Shown one piece after another: positions 42,423-51,168 of a stretch of DNA of 64,000 nt. A program made the position numbers and the translations under genes. The notes under the pieces were generated by a model. It saw only the letters and a list, made by a program, of their open reading frames with translations. It searched no databases and was not told the DNA's origin. Positions within the stretch are counted from its first letter, which is position 1, and each line of letters begins with the position of its first letter. Origin of the DNA: Cognatilysobacter claricitrinus (GTDB taxonomy: Bacteria; Pseudomonadota; Gammaproteobacteria; Xanthomonadales; Xanthomonadaceae); NCBI RefSeq assembly GCF_045866565.1, contig NZ_BAAFZV010000001.1, positions 62,001 to 126,000 of the forward strand. Direction: 5' to 3'.

Positions 42423-43613
42423 ATGAACAGCACCAAATGCGTCCTCGCGTTGGCCATTTCCGTGGCCCTGATTTCGACCGCCGCGCACGCCGGCACCCTC
42501 GTCCGTGCGCAGAAGAATCGCATCGACAACCAGTACATCGTGGTCTTCAACCCGTCGCGCCTGGCGGTGCCCGCCGGCCTCGCGCGTGACAAGGGCCTTG
42601 CGACCGCGTCGGAAAATTCGGCCGTCGATCTCGCCGCGCGCTTCGGCGGCGACGTGAGCATGGTCTATCGCAATGCCGTGCAGGGCTTCGTCGTGCGCGC
42701 CCCGGAAGCGGTGATCACGCGCATGCTGAAGGATCCGCGCGTCGCCTTCATCGAAGAAGATGCGACCGTCACCGCGACCGCCACGCAGAGCGGCGCGACC
42801 TGGGGCATCGATCGCATCGACCAGCGCTCGCTCCCGCTGAGCGGCACGTACACCTACGACTACACGGGCTCGGGCGTGCATGCGTACGTGATCGACACCG
42901 GCATCCTGTCGACGCATTCGCAATTCGGCGGCCGCGTCGGCTCGGGCTATACGGCCATCAGCGACGGCCGCGGCACGACCGACTGCAACGGTCACGGCAC
43001 GCACGTGTCCGGCACGATCGGCGGCTCGACCTACGGCGTCGCCAAGTCGGTGTCGCTGGTGCCGGTGCGCGTGCTCGACTGCAGCGGCTCGGGCAGCAAC
43101 TCGGGCGTGATCGCGGGCATCGACTGGGTGCGTACCCATGCGATCAAGCCGGCGGTGGCGAACATGAGCCTCGGCGGCGGTGCGTCGTCGGCGGTCGATA
43201 CCGCCGTCAACAACCTGTCGAACGCGGGTGTCGCAGTTGTCGTCGCCGCAGGCAACGACAACTCGAATGCGTGCAACTACTCGCCGGCGCGTGCGGCTGG
43301 TGCGATCACGGTGGGCGCGACCACGTCCTCCGATGCGCGGGCGTCGTACTCGAACTACGGCGGTTGCCTCGACCTGTTCGGCCCGGGCAGCTCGATCAAG
43401 TCGGCGTGGTACACGAGCACCACCGCAACCAACACCATCAGCGGCACGTCGATGGCCTCTCCGCACGTCGCAGGCGCCGCAGCGCTCTACCTGCAGCGCG
43501 TGCCGTCGGCCACGCCGTCGCAGGTGCGCAGCTGGCTCACCACCAACGGCACCACGGGCAAGGTCACCAGCCCGGGCAGCGGTTCGCCGAACATCCTGCT
43601 GTACTCGCGCTGA
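42423..43613 (+). CDS. Secreted subtilase (S8 family, aqualysin/proteinase K type)
   Basis: Extracellular serine endopeptidase made as a preproenzyme. The 396-residue product has a signal peptide (cleavage near AHAGT, residue 23) and an I9 inhibitor propeptide (about 30-115, YIVVFNPSRL... RVAFIEEDATV). The catalytic domain has D158 (VIDTG), H191 (NGHGTHV), oxyanion N278 (AAGN) and S343 (GTSMASPHVAG). Cysteines at 188, 220, 284 and 315 fit the disulfides of proteinase K/aqualysin relatives. There is no C-terminal pre-peptidase domain. Secreted proteases of this class are abundant in Lysobacter. Confidence 0.95.
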   Translation: MNSTKCVLALAISVALISTAAHAGTLVRAQKNRIDNQYIVVFNPSRLAVPAGLARDKGLATASENSAVDLAARFGGDVSMVYRNAVQGFVVRAPEAVITRMLKDPRVAFIEEDATVTATATQSGATWGIDRIDQRSLPLSGTYTYDYTGSGVHAYVIDTGILSTHSQFGGRVGSGYTAISDGRGTTDCNGHGTHVSGTIGGSTYGVAKSVSLVPVRVLDCSGSGSNSGVIAGIDWVRTHAIKPAVANMSLGGGASSAVDTAVNNLSNAGVAVVVAAGNDNSNACNYSPARAAGAITVGATTSSDARASYSNYGGCLDLFGPGSSIKSAWYTSTTATNTISGTSMASPHVAGAAALYLQRVPSATPSQVRSWLTTNGTTGKVTSPGSGSPNILLYSR

Positions 43614-43631
43614 GAGATATCGATGCGCATG

Positions 43632-43655
43632 GAAGGCGGCCTTCGGGCCGCCTTC
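43632..43655 (+). terminator. Intrinsic terminator of the subtilase gene
   Basis: A perfect 10-bp stem GAAGGCGGCC / GGCCGCCTTC is closed by a stable TTCG tetraloop and followed by TTCGTTGC, 18 bases after the stop. It also separates the gene from the convergent export permease. Confidence 0.8.
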
Positions 43656-43664
43656 TTCGTTGCA

Positions 43665-44897
43665 TCACTGCGAGCGCAGCGCTTCGATGGGATCCAGTCG
43701 CGACGCCTTGCGCGCCGGATAGAAGCCGAAGAAGAGGCCGGTCGCGACCGAGAAACCCGCAGCGAGCAGGATGATGCCGCCGTCGAGTTTCACCGGCAGC
43801 GAGCCGAATCGACCGACGGCCATCGCACCCAGCACGCCGATGCCGATGCCGAGCGCACCGCCGATGAGCGAGATCAACATCGCTTCGGCGAGGAACTGGC
43901 GCTGGATATCGCGCGGGCCCGCGCCCACCGCCATGCGCAATCCGATTTCACGGATACGCTCGGTCACCGACACCAGCATGATGTTCATGATGCCGATGCC
44001 GCCGACGATCAGCGAAATGCTCGCGACCGCGCCGAGAAGCAGCGACATCAGCTTCGTCGTCTGCGTACGCGTGGCGACGACTTCCGCGATGTTGCGCACG
44101 TTGAAGTCGTCTTCGTCGCCCGGCTGGATCTTGTGGCGCTGGCGGAGCAACGCCTCGATCTCGCCCTGCGCGTAGTCGAGATCCTTGGCGTCGCCGACAC
44201 CCACGGCAATCTGCATCACCGCGCCCGCCGGCAGGCCCATCGCGCCCATCAGGCGGCGACGCGCGGTTTCCAGCGGCACGACGACGAGATCGTCCTGGTC
44301 CTGCCCGAAACCGCCCTGGCCCTTGGACTTGAGCACACCAGCAACGGTGAATGGCACGCGGCCGAGGCGGATCGTCTGGCCGAGCGCGTCGTCGTCGCCG
44401 AACAGTTCGCGACGCACGGTCTCGCCGATGATGACAGACTTGCCACCCGCGTAATCGGACTGCGAGAAGCCGTCGCCGCTGGCGAACTGCCATTCGTTGA
44501 TCGAGAACCAGTCCGGCTCGACACCCTGCCACGACGTCGACGCATTGTTCTCCGCGAACACGGCCTGCGTATTGCCGCGCAACGTACCGGCGACGTACTG
44601 GATTTCCGGGATTTCGTGGCGGATCGCTTCGGCGTCCTTGTCGGACAGGGTGAAGAACGAACTCGACGACATGCGGATGCCGCCAGTGCCGCGGCCCTGT
44701 CCCGGCATCACGTCCAGGCGGTTCGAGCCGAGGCCGGAAACCAGCTTGTCGATCTCCGCCTGCGTGCCCTGCCCGACCGACACCATCACGATCACCGCAG
44801 CGATGCCGATGATCACGCCGAGTGATGTCAACGCGCTGCGCAACCAGTTGCCGCGCAGCGAGAACGTCGCGGTGCGAAGGGTTTCGGCCAGTTTCAT
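43665..44897 (-). CDS. MacB-type ABC transporter permease
   Basis: Membrane subunit of a mechanotransmission-type ABC exporter. The 410-residue product starts with the N-terminal helix region LRSALTSLGVIIGIAAVIVMVSVG, then a large periplasmic MacB-PCD domain (about 45-275). Three C-terminal helices follow, including SLIVGGIGIMNIMLVSVTERIREIGLRMAVGA (FtsX domain). It ends at ARKASRLDPIEALR, the family terminus. The ATG at 44897 overlaps the ATPase stop (ATGA). In E. coli MacB the ATPase and permease are fused; here they are separate. Substrate unknown. Confidence 0.93.
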   Translation of the reverse strand: MKLAETLRTATFSLRGNWLRSALTSLGVIIGIAAVIVMVSVGQGTQAEIDKLVSGLGSNRLDVMPGQGRGTGGIRMSSSSFFTLSDKDAEAIRHEIPEIQYVAGTLRGNTQAVFAENNASTSWQGVEPDWFSINEWQFASGDGFSQSDYAGGKSVIIGETVRRELFGDDDALGQTIRLGRVPFTVAGVLKSKGQGGFGQDQDDLVVVPLETARRRLMGAMGLPAGAVMQIAVGVGDAKDLDYAQGEIEALLRQRHKIQPGDEDDFNVRNIAEVVATRTQTTKLMSLLLGAVASISLIVGGIGIMNIMLVSVTERIREIGLRMAVGAGPRDIQRQFLAEAMLISLIGGALGIGIGVLGAMAVGRFGSLPVKLDGGIILLAAGFSVATGLFFGFYPARKASRLDPIEALRSQ

Positions 44898-45643
44898 GTC
44901 GCGCCCTCCGTCCAGGGCCCGGCGTTTTCGGGCGGCGCGATGTCGGGCACGCGCGTCTCGTCGGTCTGCGGGTGCAGCTCGCCGTCGCGCATCACGAATA
45001 CGCGATCGGCATGCGCCGCGACTTCCGGGTCGTGCGTGATCAGCACGACGGTGTGGCCATTGTCGCGAAGTTGCTTGAACAGCGCGAGGATCTCTTCGCC
45101 GGTCTTGGTGTCGAGCGCGCCGGTGGGTTCGTCCGCGAGCAGCACGGGCGGACGATTGATCAATGCGCGCGCGATCGCGACGCGCTGCTGCTGGCCGCCG
45201 GACAGTTCGCTCGGGCGATGATGCGTGCGCGCGCCGAGCCCGACCGCCTCCAGCGCCGCCTGCGCGCGCTGCACGCGATCGGCGCGCGCCATGTCGGCGT
45301 AACCCAGCGGCATCGCGACGTTCTCGAGCGCGTCGAGTCGCGTGAGCAGGTTGAAGCCCTGGAACACGAAACCGATCGTGCGCAGGCGAAGTTGCGCGCG
45401 CTGTTCGGCGTCGAGCGTGGCGACGTCCACACCATCGCAGAAGTAGACGCCTTCGCTCGGCGTGTCGAGGCACCCGAGCAGGTTCATCAGCGTGGATTTG
45501 CCCGACCCCGACGGGCCCATGATCGCGACGAACTCGCCGCGACCGATGTGCAGGTCGACGCCGCGCAGGGCGACGACTTCGGCCTCGCTTCCCGGGGAGT
45601 AGACCTTGCCGAGTCCGCGCGTCTCGATGACGGCGTCGGTCAT
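44894..45643 (-). CDS. MacB-type ABC transporter ATP-binding protein
   Basis: Energises the neighbouring permease. The 249-residue product has Walker A GPSGSGKST, the Q-loop (FVFQGFNLL), the signature LSGGQQQRVAIARAL, Walker B LLADEPTGALD and the H-loop ITHD, all intact. The family-typical VVALRGVDLHIGRGEFVAIMG precedes Walker A. Start ATG at 45643; overlaps the adaptor gene stop and the permease start by four bases each, so adaptor, ATPase and permease are one translational unit. Confidence 0.95.
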   Translation of the reverse strand: MTDAVIETRGLGKVYSPGSEAEVVALRGVDLHIGRGEFVAIMGPSGSGKSTLMNLLGCLDTPSEGVYFCDGVDVATLDAEQRAQLRLRTIGFVFQGFNLLTRLDALENVAMPLGYADMARADRVQRAQAALEAVGLGARTHHRPSELSGGQQQRVAIARALINRPPVLLADEPTGALDTKTGEEILALFKQLRDNGHTVVLITHDPEVAAHADRVFVMRDGELHPQTDETRVPDIAPPENAGPWTEGAT

Positions 45644-47208
45644 TGCGCCTTGCGCTCCACGCCCGTGATCACCGCATCGCCTTCCTTGATTCCGCCGCCC
45701 GAGACTTCGGTATACGAGCCATCGCTCGCGCCGAGTCGCGCCATCGTCATCTTCGGTGCGCCGTCGACGAGCAGGTACAGCGGCGCGCGACGTGCAGCGA
45801 GCAACTGGTCGACGCCGCGGTCCCACGCCTGCTGCTGGTTCGCATCGAGCGTGGCGCGGAACGACGCGAACTGCTGCGTCATGCGCTCGGCCATGCGCTG
45901 TCGCATCGCGGCGTCGCCGCCACCCGATGCGCCGCCGGTGCTTCCACCCGGCGCGCGTGCACCGCCGCCCGGGCCGCCACCGAACAACCGGCTGCCGCTT
46001 GCACCCGACTGGCTCTGTGCCTGCGCCATGCGCGCCTGCTGGCGCTGGCGCATCTGCTCGACGGCCGCGTCGAACGCCGCCTTCTGGTCGGCGTTGAGAT
46101 CGAGCGACGTCGCAAGCTTCTGCATGTCGTCGGTCATGCCCATGCGGCCGCCACCCGATCCGCGCGTGGCGCCCGCCTGCGCACCGGCCTGCATCGCTGC
46201 GGCCTCCTCGTCGGTCGGCTTGTAGCGCAGCGCCGCGTTCGGCACGCGCAACACGTTGTCGCGGCTGCTGACTTCGATCTCGGCGTTTGCCGTCATGCCC
46301 GGCAGCAGCTTGCCGTCGCGGTTGTCCACTTCGATCACGACCGGATACGTCACCACGTTGTTCGTAGTCGTCGCCGACAGCCGCACCTGCGACACCTGGC
46401 CGACGAAGCGCCGGTCCGGATACGCGTCGACGGTGAACGTCGCGCGCATGCCTGCCGCGACCTGGCCGATGTCGGCTTCGTCGACGGCGAGTTCGATCTT
46501 CATCTTCGACAGGTCTTCAGCCAGCTTGAACAGCTCCGGCGCCTGCAGGCTCGCGGCCACGGTCTGTCCGGGCTCGATGCTCCGCGTGAGCACCACGCCA
46601 TCGACCGGTGAATGGATCTCGGTGCGACCGAGGTTGAGGTGTGCGGTGCGTGCGCTGGCCTGCTGCTGCGCGATCTGCGCGCGGTTCGCATTGAGTGCGG
46701 CGCGCGCGCGTTGCAGCGTGGCGAGAGCGAGGTCGACGTCGGATTGCGCGACCAGTTTCTGCTTGCCGAGTTCGGCCTTGCGCGTGTAGTCGACCTGCGC
46801 ATTGCGCAACTCGGCCTCGGCCTCTGCAGCGGTCGCCTGCGCGGCGTTGATCTGCGCGCTGCCCTGCGCGATCTGCGCTTCGTAGGTACTGGGATCGATG
46901 CGCGCGAGCACCTGGCCCTTGTGCACGCGGTCGTTGTAGTCGACGAGCACGTCGGTGACCTTGCCGGACACTTCGCTGCCGACGACGACGGTCGAGATCG
47001 CGCTGAGCTGGCCGGTCGAGGAGATCACCACGCGGATATCGCCGCGATCGACCTTGGCCGTGCGGAACCCGCCATTGCCGTCGCCCGCGGAGGCCTTGTG
47101 GTGCTTCCACCCCCAGCCACCAGCCGCGGCCAGCACCAGCAGGGCGATCAGGGCGATCAGGCCGCGACGGCGCGCGGGACGGGGTGCGACAGAACCGGGT
47201 CGACTCAT
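45640..47208 (-). CDS. MacA/HlyD-type periplasmic adaptor with long helical insertion
   Basis: Periplasmic adaptor that would connect the MacB-like exporter to an outer-membrane channel. The 522-residue product has an N-terminal membrane helix (about 16-31), lipoyl halves (about 65-105 and 195-215), a coiled-coil hairpin (about 110-190), a beta-barrel domain (to about 330) and a membrane-proximal domain (about 476-522). Between barrel and last domain lies an unusual 145-residue insertion (331-475) with two similar helical units, LNADQKAAFDAAVEQM and LDANQQQAWDRGVDQL, joined by a Gly/Ser-rich linker. MacA of E. coli is about 370 residues. Confidence 0.92.
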   Translation of the reverse strand: MSRPGSVAPRPARRRGLIALIALLVLAAAGGWGWKHHKASAGDGNGGFRTAKVDRGDIRVVISSTGQLSAISTVVVGSEVSGKVTDVLVDYNDRVHKGQVLARIDPSTYEAQIAQGSAQINAAQATAAEAEAELRNAQVDYTRKAELGKQKLVAQSDVDLALATLQRARAALNANRAQIAQQQASARTAHLNLGRTEIHSPVDGVVLTRSIEPGQTVAASLQAPELFKLAEDLSKMKIELAVDEADIGQVAAGMRATFTVDAYPDRRFVGQVSQVRLSATTTNNVVTYPVVIEVDNRDGKLLPGMTANAEIEVSSRDNVLRVPNAALRYKPTDEEAAAMQAGAQAGATRGSGGGRMGMTDDMQKLATSLDLNADQKAAFDAAVEQMRQRQQARMAQAQSQSGASGSRLFGGGPGGGARAPGGSTGGASGGGDAAMRQRMAERMTQQFASFRATLDANQQQAWDRGVDQLLAARRAPLYLLVDGAPKMTMARLGASDGSYTEVSGGGIKEGDAVITGVERKAQ

Positions 47209-47287
47209 GCGTGGGTTTTCGTAGGCGGATGCAAAAGGGCGTCAACGACTGGCAACGCGCGAACGCGTCGTCCGTTGACAGACAGGA

Positions 47288-48562
47288 TCAACGACGGAGC
47301 CGGATGGTCGCGACTGTCCCTTCGCCCGGTGCACTCTCCAGTTCCACCGTCCAGCCGAACCTTTCGCCGAGACGGCGCACGATCGACAGGCCAATGCCCA
47401 TGCCGTCGGCGCCGTCCCGGTCGTGCCGGTAGAAGGCGTCGAAGGCCTTCGCCAGCGTTTCGCGGTTCATGCCGACCCCGGTGTCGCGCACTTCGATGCT
47501 GTCCGGCCCGAGCACCACATCGATGCGGCCCGCCTCGGTGAAGCGGACCGCATTGCTCAGCAGATTGCCGACCATCAGCGACAGCACGCGACGCGGCGCG
47601 TCGATGAACCCGCCGCCCTCATCACGGACCACGATCTCGACCGGTTTGTTCCCGAGTTCCGCGCGCGCGAGTTCGACTTGGTCATCCACGACTTCATGGA
47701 CGTCGAAGCGCTCGCTCTCGGCTTCGATCTCGGCGTCGCGGGCGAGGATGAAGAAGGCGTCGATCACCGACTGCATGTCGTGCCCGGCGCGCTGGATGCG
47801 GCCGACCGCGCGGCGCGAGCGTTCCGGCAGCTCGCCATCGGCGGCCATGATGTCGGACGCCACGCGAATCACGGTGAGCGGCGTGCGCAGCTCGTGGCTG
47901 GCGTCGCGGGTGAACTGGCGTTCGCGGTCCACGAATTCGCCGACGCGGCCCGCCATCCCGCGCAACGCATGTGCGAGGCGGCGCACTTCCATGCCCGAAT
48001 CGATCGGCAGGTTCGCGGGCGACAACAGTCCCGCATTCGGCGCGATCGGATCCCAGCGCGACACCACGCTCGCCAGCCAACTCACCGGCGCGACCATGCG
48101 TTTGGACGTGCGATACGTCAGCCACGCCGAGATGTATGTGACCAGCAGCGCGAGCAGCAGGCTCAGGCCGCCGGTCCAGAAGATCGCGAGGTCGCTGTAT
48201 TCGGGATCGAATTCGACGTACAGCGTGCCGCTGGCGCGTTTTTCGACAAGGACCGCCGGCGAACCCCATATCGGGACGTGATAGCCCGTGCGTGCGCTGC
48301 GAAGCGCCGGCGGGATCGCATCCATCGATGCGCCCGCGGGCACGAAATACGTCGCCATCCGCGAGTTGTGCGGCATGGACGTGCGCGGTGACGCGTCGAC
48401 CGCTGCCCACGCATTGCCCGCTTCGTCGCGCAGCCGGTCCTTCAGCAGCACGTGGCGAACGCCCAGCTCCGCGCACGCGATGCCGAGCGCCATCACCAGG
48501 CTCGCGAGGAGAGCCTGGACGATGAACGCGATCTTGATCTTGCGGGGAAGACCGTGCGCCAT
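47288..48562 (-). CDS. Membrane sensor histidine kinase
   Basis: Two-component sensor of 424 residues. One membrane helix at about 10-32, a periplasmic domain of about 100 residues, a second helix at about 128-148, then HAMP-like and DHp regions. Phospho-accepting H223 lies in DASHELRTPL. The ATPase domain has N-box NLLSNAVRF, G1 EVRDTGVGM, and G2 GMGIGLSIVRRL. Sensed signal unknown. It follows the response regulator gene by 12 bases and precedes the export operon by 79 bases on the same strand. Confidence 0.94.
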   Translation of the reverse strand: MAHGLPRKIKIAFIVQALLASLVMALGIACAELGVRHVLLKDRLRDEAGNAWAAVDASPRTSMPHNSRMATYFVPAGASMDAIPPALRSARTGYHVPIWGSPAVLVEKRASGTLYVEFDPEYSDLAIFWTGGLSLLLALLVTYISAWLTYRTSKRMVAPVSWLASVVSRWDPIAPNAGLLSPANLPIDSGMEVRRLAHALRGMAGRVGEFVDRERQFTRDASHELRTPLTVIRVASDIMAADGELPERSRRAVGRIQRAGHDMQSVIDAFFILARDAEIEAESERFDVHEVVDDQVELARAELGNKPVEIVVRDEGGGFIDAPRRVLSLMVGNLLSNAVRFTEAGRIDVVLGPDSIEVRDTGVGMNRETLAKAFDAFYRHDRDGADGMGIGLSIVRRLGERFGWTVELESAPGEGTVATIRLRR

Positions 48563-48574
48563 GCGGTCGCCGGA

Positions 48575-49285
48575 TTACTCCGGCGGCTGCGAAATGTCGG
48601 CGATGCGGTAGCCGGCCGACTGCACGGTGTGCAGCAGCTGCTTGTCGAACGGCTTGTCGATGGTCTTGCGCAGGTTGTAGAGATGGCTGCGCAGGGTGTC
48701 GGAGTCCGGCAGGCCGTTGCCCCAGATCTCGCGCTCGATTTCCTGGCGGCTCACCACGCGGGGCGATTCGCGCATCAGGATCGTCAACAGGCGCAGGCCG
48801 ATCGGCGAGAGCTGCAGTTCGACGCCGCCGCGGGTCACGCGCAGGCTGGCCGGGTCGAGCACGAGGTCGGCCACCTTCAGCACCTCGCCACCCACCTGGC
48901 GGCGCTCGCGACGGATCAGGGCGCGCAGGCGGGCCTCGAGCTCCTGGATCGCGAAGGGCTTGGTCAGGTAGTCGTCGGCGCCGGCGGACAGGCCGGTGAG
49001 CTTCTCGTCCAGCGTGTCGCGGCTGGTCAGCATCAGCACCGGGGTCGACTTGCGCGCTTCCTCACGCAGCCGCTTGCACACTTCGACGCCGTCCAGGCGC
49101 GGCAGCATCAGATCGAGCACGAGAACGTCATAGCTGTTCTCAGCGGCCAGCCGGTAGCCGTCGAGGCCATCGGCCGCATAGTCCACCTCGAAGCCGCGGC
49201 TTTCGAGGTATTCGCCCATCATCTCGGAGATATTGCGGTTGTCCTCGATGATGAGGACAAGGCCGCCGTCGCGATTGGTCTGCAT
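48575..49285 (-). CDS. OmpR-family response regulator
   Basis: DNA-binding response regulator of 236 residues. The receiver domain has the acidic pocket (IIEDN), phospho-acceptor D58 (LVLDLMLP), the conserved Thr/Ser position (MLTSRD) and the Lys (YLTKPF). A winged-helix trans_reg_C domain occupies the C-terminal half (VVSRQEIEREIWG... DTLRSHLYNLRKTID). Start ATG at 49285 with AAGGAGG about 10 bases upstream, in a small GGAG/CTCC inverted repeat that could influence initiation. Pairs with the downstream kinase and may control the adjacent export operon (inference). Confidence 0.95.
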   Translation of the reverse strand: MQTNRDGGLVLIIEDNRNISEMMGEYLESRGFEVDYAADGLDGYRLAAENSYDVLVLDLMLPRLDGVEVCKRLREEARKSTPVLMLTSRDTLDEKLTGLSAGADDYLTKPFAIQELEARLRALIRRERRQVGGEVLKVADLVLDPASLRVTRGGVELQLSPIGLRLLTILMRESPRVVSRQEIEREIWGNGLPDSDTLRSHLYNLRKTIDKPFDKQLLHTVQSAGYRIADISQPPE

Positions 49286-49380
49286 GGTGAGGAGCCCTCC
49301 TTCAGTTTTGTGAAAGGTGCCCGGGGCCGAGTCTATACGCCGTGAAGAACTCCGATTTCACTCAAACCACCCTGACCTCG

Positions 49381-49719
49381 ATGAACGCACGAATTCTCAG
49401 CCCCCTCCTGCTGCTTGGCTCCAACATCTTCATGACCTTCGCCTGGTACGGGCACCTCAAGTTCAAGAGCGCGCCGCTTAAGTGGGTGATCCTCGCCAGC
49501 TGGGGCATCGCGCTGTTCGAGTACTGCCTGCAGGTGCCGGCCAACCGCATCGGCAGCAATGTGTTCAGCGCCCCGCAGTTGAAGGGCATGCAGGAGATCA
49601 TCACGCTGCTGGTCTTCGCGGTCTTCTCGATCTATTACCTCGGCCAGCCGCTGCGCTGGAACCATTGGGCCGGCTTCGTGCTGATCGTCATCGCCGGCTG
49701 GCTGATCTTTCTCGACTGA
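49381..49719 (+). CDS. DUF486 family membrane protein
   Basis: A 112-residue protein with four predicted membrane helices and the DUF486 hallmarks: NIFMTFAWYGHLKF, SWGIALFEYCLQVPANRIGS, and LKGMQEIITLLVFAVFSIYYL. The fold resembles half of a drug/metabolite transporter, but no substrate is known. The ATG at 49381 gives a family-like N-terminus; an in-frame GTG at 49342 would add 13 residues. Divergent from the response regulator across 95 bases. Confidence 0.9.
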   Translation: MNARILSPLLLLGSNIFMTFAWYGHLKFKSAPLKWVILASWGIALFEYCLQVPANRIGSNVFSAPQLKGMQEIITLLVFAVFSIYYLGQPLRWNHWAGFVLIVIAGWLIFLD

Positions 49720-49759
49720 AGCGGCAGGCGCATCATCGACGCACGCCCGGAGTGCCGCC

Positions 49760-50062
49760 ATGCAGCGCTTTTCCAGCTTCCGCGAGTTCTATCCGTTCTA
49801 CCTGAGCGAACACGCCAACCCGGTCAGCCGCCGACTGCATTTCGTCGGCAGCGTCGGCGTTCTGGTTTTCGTGATTGCCGCATTGCTCACGGGTGACGCA
49901 CGCTGGTTCATCGGCGCGCCGCTATGCGGCTATGGCTTCGCGTGGGTCGGGCATTTCGTGTTCGAGAAGAACCGCCCCGCCACCTTCCGCCATCCGCTGT
50001 ATTCGCTGATGGGCGACTGGGTGATGTTCAAGGACATCCTGACCGGACGCGTGAAGCTCTGA
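49760..50062 (+). CDS. DUF962/Mpo1-like membrane protein
   Basis: A 100-residue protein with two membrane helices and the DUF962 histidine motifs: FYPFYLSEHANPVSRRLHFVG at the N-terminus and GHFVFEKNRPATFRHPLYS near the C-terminus. Yeast Mpo1 of this family is an Fe(II)-dependent dioxygenase acting on 2-hydroxy fatty acids. A similar role here is only an analogy. It follows the DUF486 gene by 40 bases. Confidence 0.9.
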   Translation: MQRFSSFREFYPFYLSEHANPVSRRLHFVGSVGVLVFVIAALLTGDARWFIGAPLCGYGFAWVGHFVFEKNRPATFRHPLYSLMGDWVMFKDILTGRVKL

Positions 50063-50133
50063 GCGGCCGCCGAACGGCAGCGTCGCCTGCGTTCGCGGGA
50101 CTAGGCTGTGGGCATCCCCCACGGAGTCCACCC

Positions 50134-50337
50134 ATGAAGCGCGCCGCACTGGTCGTTTTGCTTCCACTCCTCGCCGCCTGCGCGACCGACGGCGACTGGG
50201 AGTCGCACCACAACTCGTCGGACGCGGCACTGCAGGCGCAGTGCAAGGCGGAGGCCTCCGGCATCGCCGATGCCGATGCGCGCGCGACGGCGTTCGAGGC
50301 GTGCATGTCGCGCGCCGGAGTCACGCGCAACCACTGA
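50134..50337 (+). CDS. Small putative lipoprotein, 67 residues
   Basis: Begins MKRAALVVLLPLLAACATDGDW, a clear lipoprotein signal with lipobox LAAC (Cys 16). A 50-residue charged mature part follows, with two cysteines (CKAEA and ACMSRAG) that could form a disulfide. GGAG lies ten bases before the ATG. No function can be given. Its TGA directly abuts the stop codon of the convergent mazG. Confidence 0.75.
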   Translation: MKRAALVVLLPLLAACATDGDWESHHNSSDAALQAQCKAEASGIADADARATAFEACMSRAGVTRNH

Positions 50338-51168
50338 TCAACCGCCGCGTTCCTCGCGTTTCGCGCGGTTCCAGTAAGCGTCCTGCGCGTCGAGATCGAG
50401 CGACGCGAGGTCGACGCCATCCGCGGCGGCCATGCGCTCCATCGCACGGAAGCGTCGTTCGAACTTCGCGTTCGCGCGACGCAGCGCGATGCCCGGGTCG
50501 ACCTTCGCATGCCGCGCAAGATTGGCGGCGACGAACAGCAGGTCGCCGATCTCGTCTTCCAGCCGATCACGGGCCGCGTCGTCACCGTTCGCCAGCGCCG
50601 CGAATTCCACGCGCACTTCGTCGATCTCTTCGTGCAATTTGTCGATGACGGGCGCCGGGCCTGGCCAGTCGAAACCGATCGTCGCCGCGCGTTTCTGCAG
50701 CTTCACCGCACGCTGCCATTCTGGCAGTCCCCGCGCGATGCCGGCGAGCACGGATGAATCCTGCTCCCCTTTCGACGCACGCTCCTCGCGCTTGATCGCT
50801 TCCCAGCTCTCGAGCTGCGCCTCGGCGTCCGCGAACGACACATCGCCGACGAACACGTGCGGATGCCGGCGCACCATCTTGTCGTTGATCGACTCGACGA
50901 CGTCGGCGAACGCGAACGTACCCTGCTCTTCCGCCATGCGCGCGTGGAAGACGACCTGCAGCAACAGGTCGCCGAGTTCACCCTGCAGGTCGTGAAGATC
51001 GCCGCGCTCGATGGCATCGGCGACTTCGTAGGCTTCCTCGATGGTGTACGGCGCGATGGTCGCGAAGGTCTGCTGCACATCCCAGGGGCAGCCACCGTCG
51101 GGGCTACGAAGCTTCGCCATGATCGCCAGCAGCGTCGAAACGTCGCGCGGATCGCCCGGCATCGTCAT
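50338..51168 (-). CDS. mazG: Nucleoside triphosphate pyrophosphohydrolase MazG
   Basis: Hydrolyses NTPs to NMP and pyrophosphate; in E. coli it also lowers ppGpp. The 276-residue product has two MazG repeats. The first contains LRSPDGGCPWDVQQTF, then EEAYEVADAIERGDLHDLQGELGDLLLQVVFHARMAEE with the metal-binding ExxE...ExxD pattern. The second has KLHEEIDEVRVEFAAL and EDEIGDLLFVAANLARH. Length matches E. coli MazG. The start overlaps the cysQ stop by four bases. mazG-cysQ-nudE form one minus-strand group. Confidence 0.95.
   Translation of the reverse strand: MTMPGDPRDVSTLLAIMAKLRSPDGGCPWDVQQTFATIAPYTIEEAYEVADAIERGDLHDLQGELGDLLLQVVFHARMAEEQGTFAFADVVESINDKMVRRHPHVFVGDVSFADAEAQLESWEAIKREERASKGEQDSSVLAGIARGLPEWQRAVKLQKRAATIGFDWPGPAPVIDKLHEEIDEVRVEFAALANGDDAARDRLEDEIGDLLFVAANLARHAKVDPGIALRRANAKFERRFRAMERMAAADGVDLASLDLDAQDAYWNRAKREERGG

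Noticed and set aside
44894..45643. Frame error splitting a MacB fusion into ATPase and permease
   Set aside because: The ATPase has a natural C-terminal extension and stop, and the permease a family-like start with ATGA coupling. Separate subunits of this type are common.
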